Shown: positions 1 through 11,600 of the stretch, piece after piece
Layout: every line of letters begins with the position of its first letter
Position numbering within the stretch: the stretch's first letter is position 1
Assembly (NCBI GenBank): GCA_019671135.1
Contig: JAHRHY010000012.1
Coordinates: 868,001-932,000, forward strand
Source of the DNA: Linnemannia hyalina
Taxonomy: Eukaryota > Mortierellomycota > Mortierellomycetes > Mortierellales > Mortierellaceae
Direction of reading: 5' to 3'
DNA length: 64,000 nucleotides
Position numbers and translations under genes: made by a program
Notes under the pieces: generated by a model
Seen by the model: the letters and a program-made list of their open reading frames with translations, nothing else
The model's database searches: none
What the model was told of the DNA's origin: nothing

Positions 1-1475
1 TCCCAGGTTGAGCCATGGCCTCAATGCTCGCTCGAATATGTCTCCCCAGAAGCTCCAGCATAGTCTTCAACGCCCTCGTGATCTCTTTGATATCCAATGT
101 CGCACCGTCTCCAACATTTGTTGCCTCGCCTCGCCATTTCCGATAATCTTCCAGTCGGAAGATTGCTTGCGCAGTATGGTTCTGTACATCCCGGAGTTGC
201 TCCAACGCATAGGGCTGTGTGACGTGACCTGGGGGTCGATAAGAGTGTAGCACTTGGTGGGCGTTCATCTGGGGTGCAGGTATTGAAGGTGTTGCCGATC
301 CTGCTGTAGCTGTTGTTGCAGTTGACGAAGGCGCTGTTGCTGCGGGCGTAGTGGCTGTCGCGGGAGCTACTAAAGATCCTGCTCCGATGCCTGTTTCAAT
401 TCCAGTGGCAGTAGCAAGACCCTGTGCTATTGTCGGCAGCTGCTGAGATCCATGTCCATCATCTGCTTTAGAAGCCTCAGTTCCTTCCGTCGCTGTAGCG
501 TGAAATTCCTCAGGGCTTGTCTCGCCTGTACTGCCTCCTCCTAGTGCCCCTGTAACAGAAGACGCCGAAGAAGATGATGCACCGCCTCCTGTCGTAGAGG
601 CGTTTGATGCTGTCAAAAGAGACTGGGCCGCCGAGATGTTGGTTGTGATCTGGGAGTGGATCGCAGCCTTCACGACCGGGAGCTTTGGCAACTTGATCGT
701 CAATTCCTATGAAAGCCATATACAAAATCATGTCATTAATTATCAAGCTGTAGAAACGACCAGCGCATCCAGTCTGTAATGCCCTTTGTGTTTGTTGATC
801 GCTTGGACGTACCCCCTTGACGATGAAACTGCCTGACAGGGTGACGAACCCTTTGAGCGTGTCGTTGCTATCCGGAGAACACGATACAATCGGGCATCCA
901 TGGTTAGGTCGACAAGAGCAGGGCACATTTTATTGCGCAAGATATTCATCGCCTTCAACAATAACAACATCAAGAGAAAACGTCCTGTAGGGTATCCTTA
1001 CTTGGGAGAAGAGATAGCAAGCGTCAAAGCTCCCATCACATCATCCTGAAGCCTCGCCGCATCCTGACAGGCCTATTCTCCCAGGCGGTAAAGAAAAAAG
1101 TACGATGCGATTTCGTTCAGTATCCTCATCCTGGTTGAACTGGACGTGTGAAAAAAACACTGGTTCGACTATGCTGTAGGTGTCTTCCAGTTGATATCGG
1201 CTTGCACGCTCTATTTTACCACAAGGGCCTTTTGGATGGCGTCGAGACTAGTTGTGACCTGAGTTGTCAGGAACCATTCCTGTTCTGCTCTCTAATTCAA
1301 TGGTTTGAAGTTGAAGAGAGATGCCGAGGTGTTAATGTATTATGCATGCAGAAGAAGGGGGAATGGGGAACGTGGGAGAGAGAATGAATGTCTTGAGCAC
1401 CGTTGTGTTGGAGGTATTTACAAGGACTTTTTCTTCTTCGGCCAGTTCTTGTTCGAGGGTTGTTAATGGTAGCAT
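1..1475 (-). CDS. Rogdi/Rav2-like RAVE complex subunit (C-terminus beyond window)
   Basis: RAVE complexes reassemble the V-ATPase V1 sector on Vo at vacuolar and endosomal membranes, and Rogdi/Rav2 is the small subunit. The model has five exons: 1475-1422, 1291-1220, 1072-1002, 867-813 and 706 to beyond 1. All joins keep frame; exon 4 is preceded by a CTAAC branch site. The N-terminus (MLPLTTLEQELAEEEKVL) leads into a WFLTTQVTTSLDAIQKAL helix, then SPNNDTLKGFVTLSG and ELTIKLPKLP, which match the Rogdi pattern of a KGVLTLQG strand followed by a basic VNLKMP strand. Further on, ALEQLRDVQNHTAQAIFRL matches the Rogdi LQQIQDARNHVSQAIYLL helix. A Ser/Thr/Ala/Gly-rich insert of roughly 100 residues separates these blocks and is absent from the animal protein as I recall it. 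The start is the first ATG of the conserved N-terminal helix. The exon 2 acceptor could shift by a few codons. Confidence 0.8.
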
Positions 1476-2001
1476 CGAGAGAGGAAAGCAAAGATGTTGT
1501 CGAAGAGGTGAAGGATGAAGGGTGAGAGAAGAGAATGATGTTTGCAAAAAGACAGGGGAGAGAGAGAAAAGAGATGCCTATCGCGTAGAACGCGTGTGTT
1601 CACAAAATTATCAAAGTCGACACAAAGGAGACACCCATTTCCTCCTTTCCGGCAGAAGAAGAAATGTTGACAAAATACAAAATACAATTTATTATGGTAC
1701 ACTGGGTGAGGAAGTATGTGCAATGGTATGATCATCATAGGGGCAGCCAGCCTCAGCAACTATTATGAGGTTTTGTCACGCCAGACCCGGTGGCATGAGG
1801 GACAGCAGGTAGTATTGATGGTACACTGTCAGAATTGACGTTCAAATGGTCATATGATTCACTGGTCGTCGCCAATAACGTAGTGGGAGAAAGAGGGGTG
1901 TATGAACTGAGTCCCTCAGGGTTTGTAGCGACGGAGACTCTGGGTGGCAATACGGGGCTGCTGGTACTGGTCCTGGCTATAGGAAGTTCAGGGCGGGGGG
2001 C
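1476..2001. other. intergenic, no gene seen
   Basis: This is the spacer between the Rogdi promoter side and the 3' end of the next minus-strand gene. Open frames here are short and have no homology that I recognise. Confidence 0.5.
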
Positions 2002-2793
2002 TCACCGGGGTGAGGAGGAAGACACGGTGGCACCAGCAGGGGAATCACCGGGCTTCAGCCTTGCGTCGTGTCCGTTCTCAACGTCATGGAGAGTTGCCGA
2101 CGAGGACTGGGATGATACGAGTTGTGTCTGTCCCTGGGCATCCTTCTCAGAGACAGGTGCAGTGATAGTCGCGGCAGAGACGAGGTTTTCGGACGAGGAA
2201 GGGGCCTGCCTGTAGTACTCAAGAGGGGACTTTGCCGCGATGTAATCGGGCTGGGTAGTGGCGGTGACGAAAGGATCAACCGGAGTAAAAGGTGGAGGAG
2301 GAGGGTAGAGAGTAAAGGGTTCAACACCATCGGGACCCATCAGAGCATGACCTAGCTCTTTGTCTTGGGCTTCGGCATCCTCAACCGTCTCCTTCTTGGC
2401 CTGCCTGCGCTTGTAAAAGCACCATCCAAAGAGGAACATGAAGGTGATAGCAACAATGCCGCCAAGGACTCCTCCAACGATGGCGCCTGTATTCTTGGAA
2501 CTGGACGAGTCGTAGGGTGCGGTCGAATTGGATGAGCTGCCATGGCCTCCATGTCCACCACTGGATCCGGGGATAAAAATGATTGGAGGTAAACGGGGAG
2601 TTGATCCACCACCACTACTACCGCCGCCACTGCTACCGCCGCCACTGCTACCACCACCACCGCGACTACCACCGCGGCCGCCACCGCCACTGCCGCCCTT
2701 GGCGATGGGACCGTCGATGAGATGAGAGTAGGATGTATGTGCAAGGTGTTGAACCTTGTGGGATTGTGGTATCGTGTTGATGTAATGAGGCAT
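2002..2793 (-). CDS. Gly/Ser-rich single-pass membrane protein
   Basis: This predicts a 263-residue protein that I cannot assign to a named family. Residues 33-64 are Gly/Ser repeats (GGGSS units), followed by a Pro/Ser linker. A membrane segment rich in Gly and Val spans about residues 103-127 and ends in WCFYKRR, whose positive charges place the C-terminal half in the cytosol. The tail contains a YPPPPPF run near residue 160 and a Ser-rich, acidic end. No N-terminal signal peptide is visible, so the ectodomain would be exported by a reverse-signal anchor. The layout resembles the two membrane proteins at 37694 and 42497, but this one lacks PPxY motifs and has no intron. The start is the only ATG in a frame that otherwise runs into a CT-rich leader downstream of a TATA box. 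Confidence 0.65.
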   Translation of the reverse strand: MPHYINTIPQSHKVQHLAHTSYSHLIDGPIAKGGSGGGGRGGSRGGGGSSGGGSSGGGSSGGGSTPRLPPIIFIPGSSGGHGGHGSSSNSTAPYDSSSSKNTGAIVGGVLGGIVAITFMFLFGWCFYKRRQAKKETVEDAEAQDKELGHALMGPDGVEPFTLYPPPPPFTPVDPFVTATTQPDYIAAKSPLEYYRQAPSSSENLVSAATITAPVSEKDAQGQTQLVSSQSSSATLHDVENGHDARLKPGDSPAGATVSSSSPR

Positions 2794-2920
2794 GTATGAA
2801 GAGAGGAAGGGAGAAGTGGAGGGTGTAGGGGAGGAGAAGTAGTAGAGTAGATAAAAGAGAGGTAAGATGAAAAATGAAGGTGGAGGAGAGGGGCGGGGGA
2901 GTTGGACAGGTCTTTCCCTT

Positions 2921-2928
2921 TTATAAAA
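2921..2928 (-). promoter_or_regulatory. TATA box of the Gly-rich membrane protein gene
   Basis: TTATAAAA lies about 130 bases upstream of the minus-strand ATG at 2793. A CT-rich leader follows it, as expected for a fungal 5' UTR. Confidence 0.45.
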
Positions 2929-3883
2929 GAGAGAAGAGCGAAAGAAAGAGGGTGGGTTGGACAAGAAGAAGCAAAGAAAGATAAAAGCGTGCCTGGTAAA
3001 GTATGAAAAAAAATAAGGTGCACTGTGGAGTGTCGACTCTGCATTTGGCTAACAGCCACTCATTGAGAGCAACACAGAGAGTAATGACAAACAAAAAAGG
3101 TTCATGGGCCGCTTCCATTGTTTCTTTTGTCTATCGATTTTTGAGGATGGTTCGACTTGTCCACCGCGCCGCAACCGCGCATCACTTTGGATTCTCTCTG
3201 TCTCTCTCTCTCTGTCTACATGTCCAGTCAACTTATCGGTCCATAACAACGCTACTGTCCTGCCAGCAAAAGGGAGGCACGGACTGAACAAAAGCAACTA
3301 GCTACTCCTTGTGGTGTCTATCCTGCTTTCTCTCGTTAAAGGTTTCTCCTGCACTTTTCGTCTAGAAAAGAGAAAACACACCTGTTTTCCTTTTTGACCC
3401 GATCCACTCAACGTGCTCTCATGTGCCCATGTACCTCTCCTCTCCTTTCTTTCTTGAATTTCTTTTTTCCTCTCTTTTAGTTTCTCTCTGTTGAAAACAT
3501 TGATTTCAGATTCCGAAAGTCCAGAATTCGCACCGCCCCGCGCCCTCTCTTCTCCGCCGCACTGCCCCCTTCTCTCTGCATGCTGTCTAGGCCTGGCTCC
3601 TTTTTCTTTTTCTAGAGATATTAAACACAACTATAATCGCCATCATGATATCCTACGCGGGTTTGTTGTAGGTAGGTGGTGTCGTGCATCATGGACCTCC
3701 GTCGCGCTTGTTCACATTGCCCTATGTGAGTATGTTCGTTTTCACCCTGTTATCGTTTGAATGGAAATTGCATGGGAGTGAAGATATTTTTTGTCTCGAT
3801 GCTTGTGTAGATGTGTGTGTGTAACTGTGCCCTGCCTATATAGTCCACTGCAAGAGAATTGCTGGGGTTGTTTGGGCGAATTA

Positions 3884-3929
3884 GCCTTACTAACATCATT
3901 TGCTGAGCCTTACTAACATCATTTGCTGA
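3884..3929. repeat. 23-bp perfect tandem duplication
   Basis: The 23-base unit beginning GCCTTACTAACATC occurs twice, back to back, with no mismatches. Each copy contains a TACTAAC block, identical to the intron branch-site consensus. I see no coding use. Confidence 0.85.
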
Positions 3930-4685
3930 AAGCAGTCACATTAGAAAACAAAAGGAAGAGAAGAACTCTGTGCACACACCCCCCAACCCAAGGACAAGGT
4001 GTTGAATGGTGGACCCTCTTTGTTCTTTATCCGTTGTCTTGTTTGCGCAGACCAGATCGCCACCATTCATTGCCAATCAACAACTCCTGTCAGTAACAGT
4101 ATCATCGAGAACACAGCCTTCACACTGCCCAAAGAGAATCAAGCTTCAAGGGGTTTCCCTTTTGGGGTCGCAATTCCCAAGCACTGATGACCTCCCTCCG
4201 AGAAGAAAGAGAAAGAGCGCATGTTGCTTTAGTCGGTGCGTTCTACTACACGATGAAAAATACGGAAAGGGAGGGTGATGATGGTTATTGGCTCTCCATA
4301 CCCGCCTTCAATTGCAGTGGGGTGAAAGGGTTGTTGCTTGAGAATCAAGGAGAAGTGTTTACTTTACTCGCATCCGCGACCACAGTGGTAAAGTATCTCT
4401 GAGTTTCTTTTTGTTGTTGTTGTTGTTGGGTGCATTTCACACTTTGTTCTTTAATCTGATCCAGGAACCGAAATACCTTTTCTTTCTACTTTCTTCTTTT
4501 CTCACTCTTTCTTCTTCCTTACTCCTCGCCCTCCTCATTCCTCACTCCTCCCATCCTCCCATCCTTTCCTCCCTCTTTGACACGCTTACCCTATCCTCCC
4601 CCCTCCCCCCTTCCATCCCTCGCCAAACGAACAAAGAAAAAGGGCCACAATCCACCTCCTCTCTCCCACAACACTTACCGAAACA

Positions 4686-6535
4686 ATGTTGGACTCATTC
4701 TTTGGGTCGTTCTCAGCGGCAGTCTCCTTCCCCGAGGATCAGCTCCGGTGTCTTTCGGCCCTCTTCCTCGGCTACCCTCTTGCCTTTGCATTCCGGTTGT
4801 TGCCAGCCAACAACCCCAACCTCAAGCACATCGCCTCCGTCGTGACCTCATTCTTCCTCATCGTCGTCGTCGTCAACGACCTCGTGGGACTGATGCATCT
4901 CCTTGGATCTTCCATCGCCGTCTGGAGAATTATGGGTGTTGTCGAGGGCAAGTGGGGTCCTAGATTGGTTTTCATTGGTGTCATGCTTCACATGAGCGTC
5001 AGGTATGCCACTTTTTGTTCTTGGCAAGGATCAGACGAGATTGAAAAAGAGATCGACAAAAGAATGCGGATCGTATGCTAACTAACCCCTTTCTTTTTTA
5101 CTTTCTCACTTATTATAGCCACTTGATCCGCCAGTTCAATGACTACAGAGGATACAAACTGGATCACACTGGACCTCAGATGATCCTCACCATGAAGTTG
5201 ACCTCCTGGGCGTTCAACGTTTACGATGGTCGTCGTAACCCCAAGGTAAAAAACCACAACAAGCAAGGACAAGTGGTTCGGAGGAACATCAACAGCAACA
5301 ACAACGGAAAAAAGAAAGTTGAATATGCCCAACAAAAAAATATATACCGACAAAATGAGAGAAATGGTCAGCACTATGCATTGCCGCTTGCTAATACACT
5401 TTCTTTCCGCTCTATTTTCTACCTTGTGTGTCCGACCTACTCGTAGGAGTTGAGCAGGTACCAGCAGGAACATGCTATCACCACCTTCCCCTCCCTCCTC
5501 CATTACCTCAGCTACGTCTTCTTCTTCCCCGCCGTCCTTGTCGGCCCATCGTTCGAATACATGGACTACATCCGCTTCATCGAGCTCTCGCAGTTCCGTG
5601 ACCCCAAGACTGGAAAGATCCACTGGCCCGCTGGTCGAGTCATGGCCTCAATGAAGTCCTTCTTCTTCTCCCTCATTGCCCTTGCCTCCCTCGCTACCAT
5701 CGGGCCCAAGCTGGACGTTCTCTGGACCCTTAGCCCTGCCTGGAGGGCCCTCCCCTGGGTCTTGCGCTTTGGATATGTCCAGTTGGCTGCCTTTGCTGCT
5801 CGCTTCAAGTACTATGCTGTCTGGAAGATGGCTGAAGGTGCTTGTATCATGGCAGGATTCGGTTACAACGGACAGGATCCCAAGACGGGCGAGTCTCGCT
5901 GGGACGCCACCTCCAACATCAACGTTTGGGCCTATGAGACCGGCGAGAGTATCAAGGCTCTGGCGGATAGCTGGAACATGGGCACTAACAAGTGGTTGAA
6001 GCACTCTGTCTACTTCAGAGTCGTCTCTCCCGGATCCAAGCCAGGACCACTGGAGACCTTTGCTACCTTTGGAGTTAGTGCCTTCTGGCATGGATTCTAC
6101 CCCGGATACTACCTCATGTTTGCTTCGTCTGCTGCCGCACTGACCGCCGGAAAGATGTTGAGATCGCATCTTCGCCCCCGGTTTGTCTCACCTACCTCGG
6201 GCAAGACCCCTGCCTGGTACAACATTGTGGGCATGTTGTTGACCCAGTCGACCATCAACTGCCTCTCAGTCTCGTTCTTGCTCCTCACCTTTACCGACAG
6301 TATTGAGGTGTGGAAGAACCTTTACTTTGTTGTGCACATTGGCATTGCTGCCGTCATTGTCTTGGTTCCTGTTGTTTTCCCTGTCAAGAGAAAGTCCAAG
6401 AAGCTGCAGCAGGAGACAGAGAAGGTCAAGGAGTTGGCTCATAATGTTGCTGAGGAGGTTGCCACTGTTGCTGTCGGTGCTGCCAAGGAGGTCCTCGAGA
6501 GTACCCCAGCCAGTGACAAATTCAAGACTCTTTAG
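4686..6535 (+). CDS. MBOAT-family lysophospholipid acyltransferase (Ale1/LPCAT type)
   Basis: This is a polytopic ER enzyme that transfers acyl groups from acyl-CoA to lysophospholipids in the Lands remodelling cycle. The exons are 4686-5002, 5119-5245 and 5447-6535; both introns are GT-AG and the product is 510 residues. Family signatures are visible. The segment with VGPSFEYMDY sits before the catalytic region. N325 lies in SWNMGTNKWLK, and H363 lies in AFWHGFYPGYY, the invariant MBOAT histidine context. Hydrophobic segments fill the N-terminal 130 residues and the C-terminal third. The tail is basic, then helical and charged (KRKSKKLQQETEKVKEL), without an obvious KKXX signal. Its length is close to other fungal Ale1-like proteins. 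Substrate preference (LPC, LPE, LPA or LPI) cannot be read from sequence. Confidence 0.9.
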
Positions 6536-7069
6536 AGCTTTTTAGACAACATATATCCCCCTCTTCCTCTCTCATTCTCTTTTTCGTCCCTTTCTTTTTC
6601 CTCCTCATGTACAATTAGCATTTCACTTCTTTTTTCATTTTCACGCATGTTTTTTGCTACTCATTATTCTCTCACCAAGACGCGTAAACAACCATTAAAC
6701 AACAACACGCACCATGCGGTCGCATGCATTATCACTGGCCACTTTGGCGGATGAATGAACTATTCGATCCAGAACTGCTCCTAGTAATGATTAAGCCCAG
6801 AAAACACTTGATATATCGAATCCATCACTCGCAATCTAATTTCCGTCGGAAATTGTCCCCTTCTCTCCACCACCACTCATTTTATTCTGCAGATGCATAT
6901 TCAGGATCTACACACCTGGAAACTACTATATAAAAGGCGCAGCCGACGCGACGACAACTCCATTCTTTTTCTCAACGAGCCAGTCTCATAACAAACCAAA
7001 AAAGCGAACCAAACCAGCTTTTCTCGTCCATCACTCACATACTCAACCTCAACTCCACTACTCATCACC
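6536..7069. other. intergenic region with promoter of the repeat-protein gene
   Basis: It holds the 3' UTR of the acyltransferase and the promoter and short leader of the gene at 7070. Nothing else is recognisable. Confidence 0.5.
6927..6935 (+). promoter_or_regulatory. TATA box upstream of the secreted repeat protein
   Basis: TATATAAAA followed by GGCGC lies 135 bases before the ATG at 7070. A canonical TATA box in this gene-dense context suggests a strongly expressed or regulated gene. Confidence 0.6.
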
Positions 7070-8608
7070 ATGACTCGCGCCCTCCGCATCACAGCCGCAC
7101 TGGCACTCCTCGCCTGCGTCGCCCAGGCAGTACCCATCATCCAAGATGCCTCCTTCCCTGGCTCCTCCGTCGCTGATGCCGACTTTGGCGGTGGCATGTA
7201 CGGCGGTATCGGTGGCGGTGATCCTTCGGCTTACTGCGACCCATCGGTCGACTCGTCTTGCTACCAGAACGTCCACTCTGGGAATGTCGATGTCGGCTCG
7301 GTCGTCAACGCCGTCCCAATCACCCAAGTCACACCTGTCACCCAGTACCAACCTATTGTCCAGACCTTGGCGCCTATTGTTGACTCTGCTTATGATTGTG
7401 ATTATGATCTCTTTGGAGGTGGATCTGGTCTCTATGGCGGCGGATCTGGTCTCTACGGAGGGTCTGGTCTTGGTGGTAGTCTCTATGGCGGATCCGACCA
7501 CAGCATGCTTGGGTTCGGCTTTGGTTCAAACACTGGTCAGGGAGGAATGATGCGTCGTAGCGACTTGAAGGCTGCTGGATTTGAGGGGTTCGGTGGTACT
7601 CCCATGGACGCCGCTACTCTTCCCAACGTCCGAGGACCTGCTGTCCCTACAGGTGAGGTAATGTCCTCTGGCGGTGGAGTCTTTGGATTCAATGCCCTCC
7701 GTGACCCTCAGAGTGTTCCTCAGGGCGGTCCTATGGGTCCCCAGGGTGGTCCTATGGGTCCCCAGGGTGGATCTATGAATCCTCAGGGTGGTCCTCAGTC
7801 AGAAGGTCCCCAGTTCGGTTCCCAGGGCGGTTCCCAATTCGACATCCAAGGCGACTCCCAAGACCCCACCCAATGCGCACCCAACGACATTGCCTGCCAA
7901 CTCTCGATCCCCTCCCAAACCGTCGACATGGGCTCCTCAACCCTCATCAACCCTTCGACCTCCGTCTTCCCCTCAACAGCCTACCAACCGCAGGTCCAAT
8001 CCCTCGAATCTGACATCTTTTCCACCCCCACTCAAGACAAAATCCTCCCCCAACAGTCCGTCGGCCTCGGTTCTGATGTGTTTATCCAACCCACTACCAG
8101 TGTCAACCCCGAGACGGTCTATCAGCCTTCGGTCTTGCAGTTCGCGACGGATGTTCAAGCGATTCCTCAGGATGACCAATCATTGCCCCAGTCGAGCGTC
8201 CAGCTTGGATCCACTGTTCAGATTATCCCTACCGTTCATGTCCGACCTATTACGACCTTCCAGAGCATGGTCAAGTCATTACCGGTTATCATTCAGGCCG
8301 AGCCATGCAATGATGTTGAATACTTTGGTGGTGGTAACAGTCTGTACGGTGCTGGTGCTGGTGTTGGTCAATTCTCGAACTACGGCGCTGGTGCTGGTGG
8401 ACTCTATGGAACTGCTAGCGGTGCTGGTCTCTATGGTTCTACTGGTGGACCCTATGGCTCTGCTGGCGGTTCTGGTCTCTATGGCTCCCCCTCTCTCTAC
8501 GGATCAGCCATCCAGGGCGGTTCTTCGATTTATGGTGATCTCCAAGGCCATTCCTCGATCTACGGCGGCGGACTTGGCTCTGGTTCCTGGGATCAGGGGT
8601 GGATGTAA
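7070..8608 (+). CDS. secreted Gly/Tyr-rich protein with 46-residue repeats
   Basis: This is an intronless 512-residue protein of no family I know. Residues 1-20 form a signal peptide with likely cleavage after VAQA. A repeat of the pattern V-x-x-G-S-x-V-x-I-x-P-x-T-x-V-x-P-x-T-x-Y-Q-P starts at V73, V285, V331 and V377; the last three are spaced exactly 46 residues apart. Between repeats 1 and 2 lie a GSGLYGG-rich block (about 125-145) and a collagen-like GGPMGPQ block (about 222-245). The C-terminal 100 residues are again Gly-Leu-Tyr-Gly and Gly-Ser rich. Cysteines occur as short pairs (CDPSVDSSC, CAPNDIAC). There is no membrane anchor after the signal peptide. It probably acts as an extracellular or wall-associated structural protein; this is inferred from composition only. 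Confidence 0.8.
   Translation: MTRALRITAALALLACVAQAVPIIQDASFPGSSVADADFGGGMYGGIGGGDPSAYCDPSVDSSCYQNVHSGNVDVGSVVNAVPITQVTPVTQYQPIVQTLAPIVDSAYDCDYDLFGGGSGLYGGGSGLYGGSGLGGSLYGGSDHSMLGFGFGSNTGQGGMMRRSDLKAAGFEGFGGTPMDAATLPNVRGPAVPTGEVMSSGGGVFGFNALRDPQSVPQGGPMGPQGGPMGPQGGSMNPQGGPQSEGPQFGSQGGSQFDIQGDSQDPTQCAPNDIACQLSIPSQTVDMGSSTLINPSTSVFPSTAYQPQVQSLESDIFSTPTQDKILPQQSVGLGSDVFIQPTTSVNPETVYQPSVLQFATDVQAIPQDDQSLPQSSVQLGSTVQIIPTVHVRPITTFQSMVKSLPVIIQAEPCNDVEYFGGGNSLYGAGAGVGQFSNYGAGAGGLYGTASGAGLYGSTGGPYGSAGGSGLYGSPSLYGSAIQGGSSIYGDLQGHSSIYGGGLGSGSWDQGWM
7916..8296 (+). repeat. three tandem 46-residue protein repeats
   Basis: The coding repeats start at V285, V331 and V377 of the protein. Alternating Val/Ile/Thr and Pro suggest beta strands. 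The DNA copies are diverged, so this is an old duplication rather than a recent slippage event. A fourth copy sits about 630 bases upstream, near V73. Confidence 0.75.
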
Positions 8609-11600
8609 ACCTAACCTCCAGTGACCCAGTCTCTCCCTTCGACCTCCTTTCCCCTCCTTCTCTTCCCCTGTTTCCCATTTTTTCGCCTGCATTCACCCCT
8701 TCATTCATATCGGTCGCTTCGGAAATGGTTCCTTGCACCCATGCACTCTCGATTTGGTAGTCCTCATTTGAAAAGCAACTAGTGTAGTTGAATAAAAAAT
8801 CCAAACAAAAACAACAACAAAACAAAAGAGATAAGTGGCTCTCATGCTTTTCTTGTTCCTCTTCAAAGGATGCAATCTTGGAGCTCTTGGTCTGCCATTC
8901 CCAATACTTTTTTTCTCTTTTTCTTTTTCTTTCGTACCACGAACAGAAAGAAGGTTTGTATGGTGTATGTCTTTTCATTTTTCGAATGTGTACCGAAGAA
9001 CGATGTTTAGGCTCCTTCCGGAGAAGGGGATAAAGGGAAGAGACAAAAAAAGTGTGTTGCTGGACTTCGACATGATTGGTGCAATGTCTATTCACTTTAG
9101 AGTTGGTGGCTCCATCATTTTTCTCTTTTTCTTTTTGTGTTCTACTCTTTTCGCTTCCCGTGTGAAAAAGGTCTATTATTTGAAATAAGTGGGTGGGCGG
9201 TGCCCCCCGGTTCCCTCTCTCATTTTTTTAGTGAAGACTTCGGGTCTAGCGATAGTGTATTAAATTTTAATGGTAGGGACGATGAAAAAGTCGAAGAAAA
9301 GAATGAGGTTGTCTCTTCTCCTATCTGATACTGAAGACTTAAACACACAAACAGCCGCAACAGCCGCATATTTGGACTGTGGAATGAAAACAAAACAAGT
9401 CGTGCGAGGGCAAGAGATAAAAAAACCCCCTGTCTGCGATCGGAGGGGAGTGCAGACGACGAAATTTCCCCTGTCTTTCCTTTTTCTCCTTTCTGTCCTC
9501 CTCCTTTTTGTCGCTCCTGCACATGTATGCTCGAGATCGAGCGAGAGAAAAAAAAGTATAACAGGAATACCTGTCGCTTGGGACGTAAAACATCACCCAC
9601 ATATCTGTCCATCCTTCCTATGTGGCTGGTATCGAAATATAAAGACAAAGGAACGAGAGCGACGAGACGAGAGCACCCATGAGTTTAAAGCAAAATAACA
9701 TTTTTTGGTTTGTTATCTTTCTCTTCTCTCCCGCGTTGTGTCCCATCGTTCGTTGAATTGCAACCACGACATGGGGTGTTGTTGTTCTCATGTTCACTCC
9801 CTTTCTCATTCTGAACCAGATCCTTCATACCCTCGATCGAATTGCTCTCGTGTTCAAACACTCGTTCCTGTGATGCATGAAAACGTGTGGGCGAGTAAAA
9901 GAGACAAAAAAAAGCCTTTGCTGTACGACAAGAAAGAAAACAAAAAACGCGACCAAGCTCGTATACATGTCGGGGACATGTAAGTTATTCTTGCACACAA
10001 GAAATCCAAAAAAGAATGATAACTGCCAACAACAACAACAACAACAACAACAACAAGGATGGGGAAATGGATAACAAAAGAAATCATAAAACAGTAAAAG
10101 GTATGAGCTCGATGATATCAAAGAAAGGTGGACCAATTGAAACTTTACTGTTGGCTGTTGCTGTTCAACACTCTTTTGATGTATCTGGATGGGTTGCTAT
10201 CGTCTGAGGACCAAAAATAACCAAAAAAAAGGGCGAAAAGAGAAAAGAATGAATGAATGAACTCCACCTTTTCTTTTACAATACCCTGTCAATGAAATGG
10301 CTCCCGACCAGTTATAAATCGTCTAGAAACTCTGCCAGCGGTAAACTTGGAAAGATCGCTTTCTTTCTCTGGATTCTTTTATTCGTTGAGAGGCAGGGGC
10401 AGAAATAGATACCAAAAAAAAGTCGTTCAAATGTTCCATTGCACGTCTGGAATTCCTTTTGAGCAAACAACAAACGTATTCTTCTATAGAGTCCAAGGCC
10501 AAAAAAAAAAAAAAAAGACGACGGGAACTGGGGCTCCAGGCCTCAAAAACACAAAAAAAAGAGGAGATACATTGTAGGCTATGTTCATTATCACAAAGAC
10601 CATCGCCATCCATCATATTTTCGTGTCATGTCCTTCATCGCTGGGTTGTCTTGCGTGTTTCTTGTCATACGAAATAAATATCATATCCCTTTCTTTTTTC
10701 CTTTCTTTTTTTCTTCTTCTTCTTTACACTTGTCACCACCTTTTCCCTTCCCTTCCCCCTATACTCCATCTTCCGTCCCCAAGGTATGTCACAATACTGG
10801 ATTGTTTCAAACAAACAAAATACCACACTCGAATCCACAGGACAAGGAGTAAAGGAGAAGAATAGGGAGTAGATCAACCCAAGCGTTCCTCTTCTAGCGG
10901 TCATCATATATCTTGTTCTTTTTGCATGACAAATGAGATATCCTTTTTTGCACTACCCCTTCTTTTTCTACGATGTTACTCTTCCCCTTTTGCTCCCCCT
11001 TTACCGTCGTGGTTCATCATGTCATTTTTCTCTCGAGGACAAGCAAGGGACATGAGATAGGGCAGCGAGGATGAGGATGACGCCCATTTCAAAAAAAAAA
11101 AGTGGCGGCTCACGCAAGGGTTGAACAGAGGAAGAAAACAGCAACAACAACAAAAGCAAGGTGGCCTCGAATAGTTATACTACTGCAGATACATCTCCTT
11201 TTTTTCAATTTGTCGCGATGTCTTTGCTCTTCATCTCGACAGACACTCATGGACGACTTTTTTTCTTTTTCTTTTCGCGACACTGGAGCGGCTGGACAGA
11301 AACCAACAAAGGGATCACTGGACTCTGGAAGAAGTAAAGGCTGTTTTTAATTTTTTTTATTTTTGCAAGAAGCGAGAGTGCTCCGAGAGATGAAGGAGAA
11401 AGAGTGAATGCCAATTGGACAAGAAGCAATTGGCAATAAGGACGAGCCCCTGGCTCGATAAGGAACGAGATTAAGTGAAATGAGTGAAATAAGCGAATGG
11501 GTGGAGAGTGCCAAGCAGGAGCAGGGGGTCATTGAGAACCCAGACCGGGGCTCTGTTCTTGTATTTGCGTTCTCTCCAGTGTCCACTTATTCGAGACTTT

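Larger units (their letters stand above)
2794..4685. other. 1.9-kb divergent intergenic region
   Basis: The region lies between the minus-strand membrane protein and the plus-strand acyltransferase. It contains the TATA box at 2921, CT-rich tracts, a short tandem duplication at 3884 and a strongly pyrimidine-rich leader (about 4480-4680) before the acyltransferase. No open frame here shows coding character. Confidence 0.5.

Noticed and set aside
1972..2002. Possible extra intron at the end of the Gly-rich membrane protein gene (GTGAGC to TATAG)
   Set aside because: It would extend the protein by about 20 residues, but the intron would be only 29 bases, shorter than fungal spliceosomes usually accept.
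2352..3059. Second long minus-strand frame overlapping the Gly-rich protein gene
   Set aside because: It reads the GGN repeats in another frame as Ala/Val and its start is not an ATG context within the transcript.
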